From: Salinisphaera orenii subsp. orenii MK-B5
GTDB lineage: Bacteria; Pseudomonadota; Gammaproteobacteria; Nevskiales; Salinisphaeraceae
DNA: 64,000 bases
Reading direction: 5' to 3'
Assembly: GCF_003788635.1 (NCBI RefSeq)
Contig: NZ_AYKH01000004.1
Span: 62,001-126,000 of the forward strand
The notes under the pieces are model-generated. The model was not told where the DNA came from. It worked only from the letters and a program-made list of their open reading frames with translations, and made no database searches. The position numbers were made by a program, and so were the translations under genes. Below are positions 25,840 to 33,631 of the stretch, one piece after another (positions within the stretch are counted from its first letter, which is position 1; every line of letters starts with the position of its first letter).

Positions 25840-26417
25840 AACCGCGTCTGATCCTCGCCTCCGCCTCGCCCCAGCGGGCCCGCCTGCTCGAGCAGCTCGG
25901 CCTGCGGCATACCGCGATCCCGGCCGACATCGACGAGACCCCGCGGGCCGGGGAGAGCGCGGAGGCGCTGGCGGAGCGCCTGGCGCGGACCAAGGCCGAG
26001 GCGCTGTCGATCGCCTATCCCGAGGCGGTGATCGTGGGCTCGGACACCGTGGTGGCGCTGGAAGGCGACAACTACGGCAAGCCGGCCGGCGACGCCGAAG
26101 CCCGGACCATGCTGACGGCGCTGGCCGGTCGGACTCATCGTGTCGCCACCGGGGTGGCGGTGTTCGCCAACGCCCGCACCGCGGCCCGGGTGTGTGTGAG
26201 CCGGGTGACCCTGCGGGCGATGTCGCCGGCCGAGATCGCGGCCTATGTGGCCACCGGCGAGCCGCTCGGCAAGGCCGGCGGCTATGCCATTCAGGGCCGC
26301 GGCGCGCTGTTCGTCGAGCGGCTCGAGGGCAGTTATTCGGCGGTGATGGGCCTGCCCCTGTTCGAGACCGGCGCGCTGCTGGCGGCCGCGGGCGTCGACG
26401 CGCTGGAGGCGCCGTGA
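25836..26417 (+). CDS. maf: Maf family nucleoside triphosphate pyrophosphatase
   Basis: A 193-residue Maf protein: LILASASPQRARLLEQLGL (substrate loop), IVGSDTVVALEG, GKAGGYAIQGRGALFVERL and GSYSAVMGLPLFE. The SDTVV and KAGGYaIQG signatures are those of the YhdE-type dTTP/UTP pyrophosphatases, which remove non-canonical or excess nucleotides and are linked to septum inhibition. ATGA overlap with the patatin gene; its TGA overlaps the GTG start of the next gene. Confidence 0.93.
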   Translation: MKPRLILASASPQRARLLEQLGLRHTAIPADIDETPRAGESAEALAERLARTKAEALSIAYPEAVIVGSDTVVALEGDNYGKPAGDAEARTMLTALAGRTHRVATGVAVFANARTAARVCVSRVTLRAMSPAEIAAYVATGEPLGKAGGYAIQGRGALFVERLEGSYSAVMGLPLFETGALLAAAGVDALEAP

Positions 26418-27361
26418 GCGCGCCGTCGCCGGCCCGCATCGCCGTGCTCTTCCCGGTCTGGGCGGGCCTGCTTGCGCTTTTGGCCTATCTGGCGCCGCCG
26501 CTGTTCACGCCGTTTTCGGGCGCGATCGTGCCTCTGCTGGTGGTCATCATGTTCGGCATGGGGCTGACCCTGCGGCCGGCGGATTTCGCCCGCGCGGCCG
26601 GGCGCTGGCCGCTGGTGCTGCTGGGTGTGGCCCTGCAGTTCGGGCTGATGCCGGCGGTGGCCTGGGCCATCGCCCAGAGCATGGCGCTCGACCCGCCGCT
26701 CGCCCTGGGCCTGATCCTGGTCGGCAGCGTGGCCGGCGGCACGGCCTCCAACGTGATCTGTTTCCTGGCCGGCGGCGACGTGGCGCTGTCGATCACGCTC
26801 ACCAGCGTGTCGACGCTGGTGTCGGTGGTGGCCACGCCGGTGCTGACCTGGGCCTACGCGGGCGCGGAGATCGCGGTTCCGGTCGCCTCCATGCTGGTCA
26901 GCATCGGCGAGATCGTGATCCTGCCGGTGGCCGGGGGCATGGCGGTGAACCTCGCCCTCGGCCCGCGCTGGCCCGATCGCGACGGCTGGTGCGCGCTGGC
27001 CTCGGCGGTGGCCATCGGCGTGGTGATCGCGATCATCGTCGCGCTCAACGCGGAGGCCATCGCGACCCTCGGGGCGCTGGTGCTGGTCGCGGTCGTGGTC
27101 CACAACGCCATCGGCCTGGGCGCGGGCTATGCGATCACCCGGGCGGTCACCGGCGACGCCGTCGCCGCGCGCACGGTCGCGATCGAGGTCGGCATGCAGA
27201 ATTCCGGGCTGGCCGTGGCGCTGGCCCAGCAGTACTTCACCGCCACGGCGGCGCTGCCCGGCGCGATCTTCTCGGTCTGGCACAACGTCAGCGGCGCGGT
27301 GCTGGCCGCCCTGTTCGCACGTCGCGCGCGGTCGTCCGAGGCGCGCGTGGTCGCGCACTAG
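26414..27361 (+). CDS. BASS-family (bile acid:sodium symporter-like) transporter
   Basis: A 315-residue membrane protein with about nine or ten helices. LLVVIMFGMGLTLRPADF, GLILVGSVAGGTASNVICFLAGGDVALS and the late AIEVGMQNSGLAVALA (ExGxQN..LA) are the classical BASS motifs that form the crossed sodium/substrate site. Family members import bile acids, pyruvate, pantothenate or other organic anions with sodium. Translation starts at a GTG that overlaps the maf stop. Its stop TAG lies within CTAG (27358-27361), which forms the left border of repeat copy B. Confidence 0.9.
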   Translation: MSAPSPARIAVLFPVWAGLLALLAYLAPPLFTPFSGAIVPLLVVIMFGMGLTLRPADFARAAGRWPLVLLGVALQFGLMPAVAWAIAQSMALDPPLALGLILVGSVAGGTASNVICFLAGGDVALSITLTSVSTLVSVVATPVLTWAYAGAEIAVPVASMLVSIGEIVILPVAGGMAVNLALGPRWPDRDGWCALASAVAIGVVIAIIVALNAEAIATLGALVLVAVVVHNAIGLGAGYAITRAVTGDAVAARTVAIEVGMQNSGLAVALAQQYFTATAALPGAIFSVWHNVSGAVLAALFARRARSSEARVVAH

Positions 27362-27520
27362 CGGCGCCGGAATACGGCCGGACCCTGGCGCCGACCGTGC
27401 GCAGCGCGAGCGGGCCCGGATCCGGCCTGCCGTCGGCGCGCGCTCGGCGGCTCGCATCGCGCCTTGCAGAACACGATTCGAGGTCGCCAACGCGGCGTTC
27501 GCATGAAGTGTCAACACGCC
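27362..27520 (-). mobile_element. MITE-like repeat, copy B, flanked by CTAG duplication
   Basis: A 159-base noncoding segment between CTAG at 27358-27361 and CTAG at 27521-27524. On the minus strand it begins GGGCGTGTTGACACTTCATG, continues CGAACGCCGCG, TCGTGTTCTGCAAGGCGCGA, and is related to copies A and C. The left CTAG supplies the BASS stop and the right CTAG the ancestral stop of the convergent PhaC-like gene. Removing the element would leave one palindromic CTAG serving both stops, which is what a 4-base target duplication predicts. No transposase and only weak terminal inverted repeats. Confidence 0.6.
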
Positions 27521-28662
27521 CTAGTCCGAGCGCGCGGCCAGCCAGTCGGCGGCGATGCGCCAGCTGTGGACGGAGCCTCGCGGCCGGCGAACACGCCGGC
27601 GTGCCCGCCGGGCGCGCGCACGAAGCGTCGATCGGCGCTGGTGACCAGGTCGAGCACGCGTGCGACGCTGTTGGCGCCGATCAGGCGGTCGTCGTCGCCG
27701 GCGATGGCCAGCAGCGGGCAGTCGATGCGGCCCAGATCGGACTCGGTGTCGCCGAAGGTCACCCGGCCGCCGGCCAGCGCATTGTCGATCCACAGCGTGA
27801 CCAGAAAGTCCTGCACGATCGCGCCCGGGTAGTCGAGCATGTCCGATAGCCAGCGCCCGGTCGTGGTGTGGGCGGCGACGTAGTCGCGATCGCTCAGGCG
27901 TCGGGCGAGCCGCAGATAGGTGCTCAGGCTGCCGATGGGGCTGGTCGCGCGGAAGGCGAGACTGTTGAGCCAGCCGGGGACCTGCAGCAGGCGCGGATCG
28001 ACGTCGTGCAGCCGGAAATCACTGTGCCGACGGAGCAGCCGCGCCGGGCGATTCAGCCATTTGAGGGCCGTCGCGGCGAGGGTGGCGTCGTGCATGTCCA
28101 CGGGGCTGGCGACGACCACGAGATTGCGCAGGGCGCTGTCGGTCGCGGCGCCGGCGTGGATGAGCGAGAACAGCCCGCCCATGCAGTAGGCCAGTATCGA
28201 AACCTCGGGTTCGCCGCTGTGGGCGCGCACGGCCGTCAGCGCGTCGGGCAGCAGACGCAGCGCGTAGTCGCGTACGCCGAGGCCGGCGTCGGCGCGGCGG
28301 GGTGCGCCCCAGTCGACCAGATAGACCGCGAAGCCGCGGGCGCGCAGATAACGGACCAGACTGCGTTCCGGCAGCAGGTCGAAGATGAGCGTGCTCGCAG
28401 CCAGCGGCGGCACCAGGACGACCGGCGTGACGTGTGTCTGCTCGGCGACCGGCAGGGTGGTGTCGCCCAGGCGGATGCGGTCCTCGGCCAGCGGCGGATA
28501 GTAGCGCACACGCATGAGGCCGAAACGATGGATGACCTCGTAGGGCGTGCGCTCGGCGCGGAACAGGTCGGGGTCGCCGCCGAACCAGTCGGCGGCGTTG
28601 GCCAGGGTGGCGCTTGCGGTCTGGCGTGCCTGACCGAGACGCCGGAGTAGCGGTGCGAGCAT
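27511..28662 (-). CDS. PhaC-like poly(3-hydroxyalkanoate) synthase/hydrolase, frameshifted C-terminus
   Basis: An alpha/beta-hydrolase of the PhaC type. RTPYEVIHRFGLMRVRYY is the PHA-synthase-like N-terminal element, VVLVPPLAASTLIFDLLPE precedes the core, and the nucleophile is a cysteine in ILAYCMGGLFSL (about Cys160). IAGDDDRLIG and APGGHAGVFAGRE supply Asp and His. The reading frame as given ends in an unlike tail. After a one-base shift near 27575-27585 the DNA reads VHSWRIAADWLAARSD and stops at 27521, which looks like the proper family ending. So there is probably a late frameshift (mutation or sequencing error). GTG at 28683 is an alternative start. Confidence 0.82.
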   Translation of the reverse strand: MLAPLLRRLGQARQTASATLANAADWFGGDPDLFRAERTPYEVIHRFGLMRVRYYPPLAEDRIRLGDTTLPVAEQTHVTPVVLVPPLAASTLIFDLLPERSLVRYLRARGFAVYLVDWGAPRRADAGLGVRDYALRLLPDALTAVRAHSGEPEVSILAYCMGGLFSLIHAGAATDSALRNLVVVASPVDMHDATLAATALKWLNRPARLLRRHSDFRLHDVDPRLLQVPGWLNSLAFRATSPIGSLSTYLRLARRLSDRDYVAAHTTTGRWLSDMLDYPGAIVQDFLVTLWIDNALAGGRVTFGDTESDLGRIDCPLLAIAGDDDRLIGANSVARVLDLVTSADRRFVRAPGGHAGVFAGREAPSTAGASPPTGWPRARTRAC

Positions 28663-28710
28663 CCCGGCAGTGTCGCATGACACGGCCCGCGAAGCGCGCC
28701 CCGCGCCCGC

Positions 28711-29394
28711 TCAGTCGTGCGAGCCCGTCTCGCCCCAGCGCTCCTCCAGCACGGCCTCGCGCCGGCAGGAGGCCTTGTAGAACTTGTACCGCAGCGGATT
28801 CTTCTCGTGATAGTTCTGGTGGTAATCCTCGGCGGGATAGAAGGTCGTCGCCGCGGTGATCCCGGTCACGATCGGCGAGGGCGCGTCGGGATCGTTCTGC
28901 AGTGCGCGTTTGGACGCCTCGGCGGCCTTTCGCTGGGCGTCGTCGACCACGAATATCTCGCTGCGGTAGGAGTTGCCCCGGTCGCAGAACTGGCCGCCGT
29001 CGTCGGTCGGGTCGATGTTGTGCCAGAAGGTGTCCAGCAGGGAATCGTAGTCGACGGTCTCCGGGCGATAGACCACCTTCAGGGCTTCGGCGTGCCCGGT
29101 GTTCTCCTGACTGACCTGCTCGTAACTGGGGTCGTCGACGTGGCCGCCGGTGTAACCGGAGGTGGTCGCGACCACGCCCTCGACCTTGTCGAAGGCTTCT
29201 TCGACGCACCAGAAACAGCCGCCGGCGAAGATCGCCACCGCCCGGTCGTCCGCGACGTCGGGCTCGAACGGCCGTTCGGCCGGGCTGTCGCCCGCGGCCG
29301 CCGCGGTCAGGCCGACGCACAGCAGCAGGGCGGCGAGCAGGCAACGGGCGGCTACGGTGTGGCGGCGGGGGGTGTTGGTCGTGTTCTGCTTCAT
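28711..29394 (-). CDS. msrA: peptide methionine-S-oxide reductase MsrA, exported
   Basis: A 227-residue MsrA. The N-terminus is a signal peptide (VAARCLLAALLLCVGLTAAAAG), so the enzyme should act in the periplasm, unlike cytoplasmic E. coli MsrA. The catalytic motif AGGCFWCVEEAF places the active Cys at about residue 60. GYTGGHVDDPSYEQVSQENT, AEALKVVYRP, TFWHNIDPT and DRGNSYRSEIFV complete the MsrA core. It reduces methionine-S-sulfoxide in oxidised proteins; resolving cysteines are expected near the C-terminus (KASCRREAV). Same strand as the MFS gene upstream. Confidence 0.94.
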   Translation of the reverse strand: MKQNTTNTPRRHTVAARCLLAALLLCVGLTAAAAGDSPAERPFEPDVADDRAVAIFAGGCFWCVEEAFDKVEGVVATTSGYTGGHVDDPSYEQVSQENTGHAEALKVVYRPETVDYDSLLDTFWHNIDPTDDGGQFCDRGNSYRSEIFVVDDAQRKAAEASKRALQNDPDAPSPIVTGITAATTFYPAEDYHQNYHEKNPLRYKFYKASCRREAVLEERWGETGSHD

Positions 29395-29433
29395 GGTCCG
29401 ACTATACGCGCGGCACCGCGTCCGCGATGCGCG

Positions 29434-30768
29434 CTATGTCGTTGCCGGCAGGCCGGCGGCGAGCACTGCGCCCGCCAGCGCCGGGACGGCCAGTGCGGCC
29501 ACCGCGATCGCCGCCCCCGCGGTGCCGATAGCCGCGATCAAGCCGCCGCCGGCGAGCAGGATCACGCCGATGCTGGTGTTGGCGAGCGCGGTCAGTCGGG
29601 CGCGATCGTCGGCGCTGCCCAGATCGGTGAGATAGGTCTTGCGGCCGAGGCGTACCCCCGCGTGCAGGCCGGCCAGCAGAAAATAGCCGAGCGCGAAAGG
29701 CCAGACGCCCAGCGCCTCGCCGGCGCCGAACAGCGCGCACAGGGCGACGCCGAGGTTGAGGGCGGCCGCCAGGGCCCCGGTGACCATCAGCACCGACTTC
29801 GACGATCGGTCCGAGAAGCGGCCCCAGAACGGCGAGGCCACCAGCGAGGCGAGCCCGGACAGGGCCAGCAGCACGGCCAGGTTGCCGATGGCATCGCCGC
29901 CGCTCGCCCGCGCCAGTTCCGCATAGTAGGGCGCGGCCAGCGCGGTCGCGATCAGTAGCCCGCGCACGGCCACAAAGCGTGCGAAGCCCGGCTTGTCCCG
30001 GAACAGCGACAGGCTCTGCCAGGCCGTGGCCAGCGCGTTGCCGCCGCCCTCGGTCGCGCCGGCGTGCTCGCGCAGGCCGGCGAAGACCGCCGCCGCGACC
30101 AGCCACGCCATCCCGGCTACGCCGAGCAGCAGCAGGAGGGGCACGAGCCCGGGGCCGCCGTCGGCCAGCAGCCACAGGCCAACGCCGAGCCCCACCGCGA
30201 TCGCGCCCGCCGCACTTGCGGCATAGCCGGAGAGCGTGCCGCGCCGGGTCTTGGCGATGGTCTTGCCCTGGACGTCCTTGTACGACACCGAGCAGACGCC
30301 CCGTCCGAGCGCGAAGACCGCGAGCAGCAGCAGGATGACGCCGCCGCCGAGCGCACCGGACCACAGCAGCGCGGCCACGATCATCGCGAGCACGGCCGTG
30401 CCCTGAATCGCCGCGCCGGCGACCCAGAAGCCCTTGCGGCGCGGTCGGGCACGCATCCAGCCGGCGACCGCCAGCTGCGGCAGCAGCGCCAGCGCCTCGC
30501 GGATCGGCACCAGCAGGCCGATCATCGCCACCGGCGCCCCGATCGCGCCCAGCAGCCAGGGCAGCACGAGCTTGGGGCTGGCGATCAGATCACCCGCCTT
30601 GTTCGCGACCAGGGCCACCAGGTGGATGAAGAAATTCGCCGGCTGCTCGCGGCAGGCCGCATCCGAGATGTCGCGGCACACGCGCGCGTTCTCGTCGCCG
30701 GTCACCAGATCGTAGAGATCGCGTACCGGGCCGTCGGCCGGCCGGGCCGCGCTGTCGGTCGGGCTCAA
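29434..30768 (-). CDS. MFS-type transporter (uncharacterised)
   Basis: A 444-residue protein. An unusual soluble N-terminus (YDLVTGDENARVCRDISDAAC) precedes about twelve helices. FALGRGVCSVSYKDVQGKTI and GTLSGYAASAAG lie in the central region, and SPFWGRFSDRSSKSVLMVTG is a good MFS loop motif (G...DR.G-like) for the second half. No substrate can be inferred. It is followed on the same strand, after about 40 bases, by msrA. Confidence 0.82.
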   Translation of the reverse strand: MSPTDSAARPADGPVRDLYDLVTGDENARVCRDISDAACREQPANFFIHLVALVANKAGDLIASPKLVLPWLLGAIGAPVAMIGLLVPIREALALLPQLAVAGWMRARPRRKGFWVAGAAIQGTAVLAMIVAALLWSGALGGGVILLLLAVFALGRGVCSVSYKDVQGKTIAKTRRGTLSGYAASAAGAIAVGLGVGLWLLADGGPGLVPLLLLLGVAGMAWLVAAAVFAGLREHAGATEGGGNALATAWQSLSLFRDKPGFARFVAVRGLLIATALAAPYYAELARASGGDAIGNLAVLLALSGLASLVASPFWGRFSDRSSKSVLMVTGALAAALNLGVALCALFGAGEALGVWPFALGYFLLAGLHAGVRLGRKTYLTDLGSADDRARLTALANTSIGVILLAGGGLIAAIGTAGAAIAVAALAVPALAGAVLAAGLPATT

Positions 30769-30795
30769 GCGGGTGTCCTCGTTCGTGGTCGGGCG

Positions 30796-31179
30796 TCAGG
30801 CGGACACGTGACGGCGGCACCAGTCGCCGTGGGCGATGACCGGCCAGGCCGGATCGCGGCCCGCGATCCAGAGATAGATCCAGGCCGTGCCGTGCGCGGT
30901 CTCGATCAGCCGTCGCGTGTAGCGCACCGGATAGTCCTCGAGTACGTCGAGCGCACCGAAGGTGGTTGCATCGACGGCGTAGACGTCGCCCACCAGGGCG
31001 GTCGTGCCGGCGTCGAGCGCGGCCGGGTAGGGGCCCGTATCGAGCAGCGTGAACGCCGCCGCGGTGACCGCGTCGCCGAGATGCGCCGCGTGCGCGAGAT
31101 AGTGCGCGTTGCGCTCGCCCGGCCGCAGCGTGCCGTAGACGAAAACGCGATGCGCCGGCTGGCCCGTCGTCTGTTTCAT
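30796..31179 (-). CDS. gamma-glutamylcyclotransferase-like (AIG2 fold) protein
   Basis: A 127-residue protein of the AIG2/GGCT-like fold. VFVYGTLRPGERNAHYLA carries the YGTL(R/K).G motif that binds the gamma-glutamyl group. TGPYPAALDAG and VGDVYAVD follow, and the expected acidic catalytic residue lies in LDVLEDYPVRYTR. Small bacterial members act on gamma-glutamyl amines or are of unknown substrate. Divergent from the NUDIX gene with about 40 bases between starts. Confidence 0.87.
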   Translation of the reverse strand: MKQTTGQPAHRVFVYGTLRPGERNAHYLAHAAHLGDAVTAAAFTLLDTGPYPAALDAGTTALVGDVYAVDATTFGALDVLEDYPVRYTRRLIETAHGTAWIYLWIAGRDPAWPVIAHGDWCRRHVSA

Positions 31180-31220
31180 GCAGGTATGCTAGCCGACATG
31201 TTTTGTCCCGCAACAGTCTC

Positions 31221-31910
31221 ATGAGCGACGGGGTCACGGTGCGCGACGCGGCCACGGCCGCGGTGCTGCGCGACGGTACCGAGGGTCTGGAGGTACTGCT
31301 GCTGCGCCGTCATGGCGGTCACGTGTTCGGTGCCAACGCCTATGTCTTTCCCGGCGGCGCGGTGGACGACAGCGACGCCGACGCAGTGCTGGCCGCGCGC
31401 GTGAGCGCGGGCGTCGACTACGCCCGGGCCTGTCTCGGCGAAACCGGACGGCCGCTGGCGTTCTGGCTGGCGGCGATCCGCGAATGCTTCGAGGAGGCCG
31501 GGCTGCTGGTCGGCTGCAGCCACCTGCCGGCCGAGATTCCGGCCGGCGAGCGTGATGCGCTTAACGCGGGCGATCGCTCTTGGGCGGACGTGGCCGCGCG
31601 CCTGGAGCTGCGCTTCGCGCTCGACGATCTGGTCTACTTCGCGCAGTGGACGACGCCGCCGGGGCGACCGCGGCGCTACGCGACCCGCTTCTTCGCCGCG
31701 CGGGCGCCCGAGGGCCAGCACGCCGCCTGCGACGGCCACGAGACCGTCGACCACTGGTGGGCCGGCCCGGCCGCGGCGCTGGCCAGCCACGACCGCGGCG
31801 AGATCGAGATGATGCATCCCACGCGGGTCACGCTCGAACGCCTCTGCGACTACGAGGACGTCGAGAGCGCGCTGGCGGGGCTGATGGCCGACGGCACGGT
31901 GTCGTCGTGA
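31221..31910 (+). CDS. NUDIX hydrolase, NUDT19/acyl-CoA diphosphatase-like
   Basis: A 229-residue NUDIX protein. The Nudix box is split: FPGGAVDD (about residues 43-50) is separated from AIRECFEEAGLLVG (about 85-98) by roughly 35 residues, the arrangement seen in NUDT19-type (RP2) CoA/acyl-CoA diphosphatases rather than in ADP-ribose or nucleotide hydrolases. It would cleave CoA or acyl-CoA into phosphopantetheine derivatives, fitting the lipid theme. ATG 31221 is used; a TTG at 31203 is possible. The stop overlaps the GTG start of the metallo-beta-lactamase gene. Confidence 0.88.
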   Translation: MSDGVTVRDAATAAVLRDGTEGLEVLLLRRHGGHVFGANAYVFPGGAVDDSDADAVLAARVSAGVDYARACLGETGRPLAFWLAAIRECFEEAGLLVGCSHLPAEIPAGERDALNAGDRSWADVAARLELRFALDDLVYFAQWTTPPGRPRRYATRFFAARAPEGQHAACDGHETVDHWWAGPAAALASHDRGEIEMMHPTRVTLERLCDYEDVESALAGLMADGTVSS

Positions 31911-32728
31911 CGCCGGCCGCGCCCGAGACGATCGCGCCGGGCGTCCTGCGGCTGACCGCGCCCAACCCCGGCCCCATGACGGGCCCGGGAACCAACAGCT
32001 ATGTCGTGGGCACCGGGCCCTGCGTGATCGTCGATCCCGGCGTCGACGACGACACCCATCTGGAGGCCCTGGTCGCGGCTGCGCCTGGCGCCATCGAGGC
32101 CGTGCTCGTGACCCACGCCCATCCCGACCACACCGGCGGTGCGCGCCGGCTGGCCGCGCGGCTCGGCGTGCCGGTGCGCGGCTGCGATCTCGCGCTCGCG
32201 CAGCCCTACGACCCTGATCACCGGGTCGACGCGCCGCTGGCCGACGGCGACGTGCTCGATCTCGGCGCGGTCACGCTGGAGACGGTGCACACCCCGGGGC
32301 ATGCGGCGGATCATCTGTGTTTCTTCGCCCGCGAGGCGCGTCTGCTGCTGGCCGGTGACACCGTCATGGCCGACGTCACGGTGGTGATCCTGCCGCCGGA
32401 CGGCTCGATGAGCGACTATCTGGCGAGCATCGCGCGGCTGCAGGCCATGCCGATCGACGCCATCGCGCCGGGCCACGGCCGGCGGCTGGACGAGCCGGCG
32501 GCGACGCTGGCCCACATCGTCGCCCATCGTGAGCAGCGCGAGGCCCAGGTGCGCGACGCCCTGGCCGCGGGGCCGACCACGGCGCGCGCCATCGCCGCGC
32601 GGCTGTATCCCGATCTCGACCCGCGGCTGACCGGCATGGCCGCGACCCAGGTCGAGGCGCACCTCATCCGCCTGGCCGAAAACGGCGAGGCCGCGCGCGA
32701 CGGCGAGTCCTGGCGCGCAGGGAACTGA
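31907..32728 (+). CDS. metallo-beta-lactamase-fold hydrolase (LACTB2-like)
   Basis: A 273-residue protein. The metal-binding motif VLVTHAHPDHTGG (H70-x-H72-x-D74-H75) is followed by VHTPGHAADHLCF, LLLAGDTVM and APGHG, giving the full two-metal set. A C-terminal winged-helix-like domain (ARLYPDLDPRLTGMAATQVE) is as in LACTB2 nucleases/hydrolases. The GTG start overlaps the NUDIX stop, so both are made from one transcript. Substrate uncertain (thioester, RNA or other). Confidence 0.9.
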   Translation: MTPAAPETIAPGVLRLTAPNPGPMTGPGTNSYVVGTGPCVIVDPGVDDDTHLEALVAAAPGAIEAVLVTHAHPDHTGGARRLAARLGVPVRGCDLALAQPYDPDHRVDAPLADGDVLDLGAVTLETVHTPGHAADHLCFFAREARLLLAGDTVMADVTVVILPPDGSMSDYLASIARLQAMPIDAIAPGHGRRLDEPAATLAHIVAHREQREAQVRDALAAGPTTARAIAARLYPDLDPRLTGMAATQVEAHLIRLAENGEAARDGESWRAGN

Positions 32729-32849
32729 TACCCATCATCGCGCGGTTACCCTGCGCCGGCCGCTCGAGGCGGGCGCGCCAGGGCGGGTCATATCTCAGGC
32801 GATCCCGCGGCAGGCGCTTCCTGAAGACTGACGGTCAGCGGCAAGACAC

Positions 32850-33090
32850 GGCGTCGTGCGCGCTGCGCAGTCACTATGCGCCAGCGTGCGACAACGCTGG
32901 ATTGCCGCAGCTTGTGTATTCGCGGGGCGCCTGGCCCTTTGGCTGCGGCCGCCAACGAATGACGAGCATCGACCATGGGCGCCGGCGGTGTTGTCCGTCT
33001 CGCTCGTGGCGCATCCCGATCGGGAGTCGCGCCTGGCGAGACACGTTGCGCGGTGCCCGAGGCGGCGTTCGCATGACGGTTTCAACGGCC
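32850..33090 (-). repeat. dispersed intergenic repeat, copy C
   Basis: It occupies most of the 362-base interval between the LACTB2-like gene and the DUF924 gene. On the minus strand from 33090 it reads GGGCCGTTGAAACCGTCATG, CGAACGCCGC, ACGTGTCTCGCCAGGCGCGA, GGCGCCCATGG, GGCGGCCGCAGCC and GGGCCAGGCGCC. The first half aligns with copy B and the whole with copy A. The right border is CTAG (33091-33094), which supplies the TAG stop of DUF924. No matching left CTAG is seen, so the left edge is estimated. Short ORFs on the minus strand here are probably fortuitous. Bases 32729-32849 show nothing recognisable. Confidence 0.55.
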
Positions 33091-33091
33091 C

Positions 33092-33631
33092 CTAGAACGA
33101 CGGCCCGGCGTCCACGAACGCCTGTTCGGCCGCGGTAGACGGCCGGCCGAGCGCGGCGTTGCGCTGCGGATAGCGGCCGAAACGCTCGAGCACCTCGAGG
33201 TGGGCGCGCTCGTGGCCGAGGGCGGTCTCCAGGCCCGGCTGGTCGTACAGCCGCAGCGCCTCGGCGTGCACGCGGCGCGATTCGCTGTGCATGTAGGGCA
33301 TGTAGGCGAAGTGCTTCTGGTCCGGTGTGAGCGCGGCGTCGTGCCCGCCGGCGACCAGCTCCTGAGCCAGCGCGAGGGCCAGCGGATCATTGCCGAAGGC
33401 CGCGGCCGTGCCGCGATGCACGTTGCGCGAGAACTGGTCGAGCACGATGATCTCGGCCAGCCGGCCGGTGGCGTGCGCGCGCCAGGGCCAGAGCTCGCAG
33501 ACCGCGGCGGCGGCCAGGGTGTCGCCGAAGTCCTCGGCGATCCGTCGATCGAGGGCCGGATCGGCGCGGAACCACTGCGCCGGACGCAGCTGTCCGAACC
33601 AGAAATCGAGCACGGCCTCCGGGGCGGCCAT
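33092..33631 (-). CDS. DUF924 family protein
   Basis: A 179-residue helical protein: AAPEAVLDFWFGQLRPAQWF (the DFWFG signature), DRRIAEDFGDTLAAA, EIIVLDQFSRNVHRGTAAAF (LDQF.RN) and HFAYMPYMHSESR (the FmPfmHSE motif). These four motifs define DUF924, distantly related to TPR-like folds; the biochemical role is unknown. I chose ATG 33631, matching the usual family start; ATG 33655 would add eight residues. The stop lies within the CTAG border of repeat copy C. Confidence 0.9.
   Translation of the reverse strand: MAAPEAVLDFWFGQLRPAQWFRADPALDRRIAEDFGDTLAAAAVCELWPWRAHATGRLAEIIVLDQFSRNVHRGTAAAFGNDPLALALAQELVAGGHDAALTPDQKHFAYMPYMHSESRRVHAEALRLYDQPGLETALGHERAHLEVLERFGRYPQRNAALGRPSTAAEQAFVDAGPSF

Noticed and set aside
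32795-33085. Minus-strand ORFs inside repeat copy C
   Set aside because: Similarity to copies A and B is at the nucleotide level with indels that break the frame; no protein family seen.
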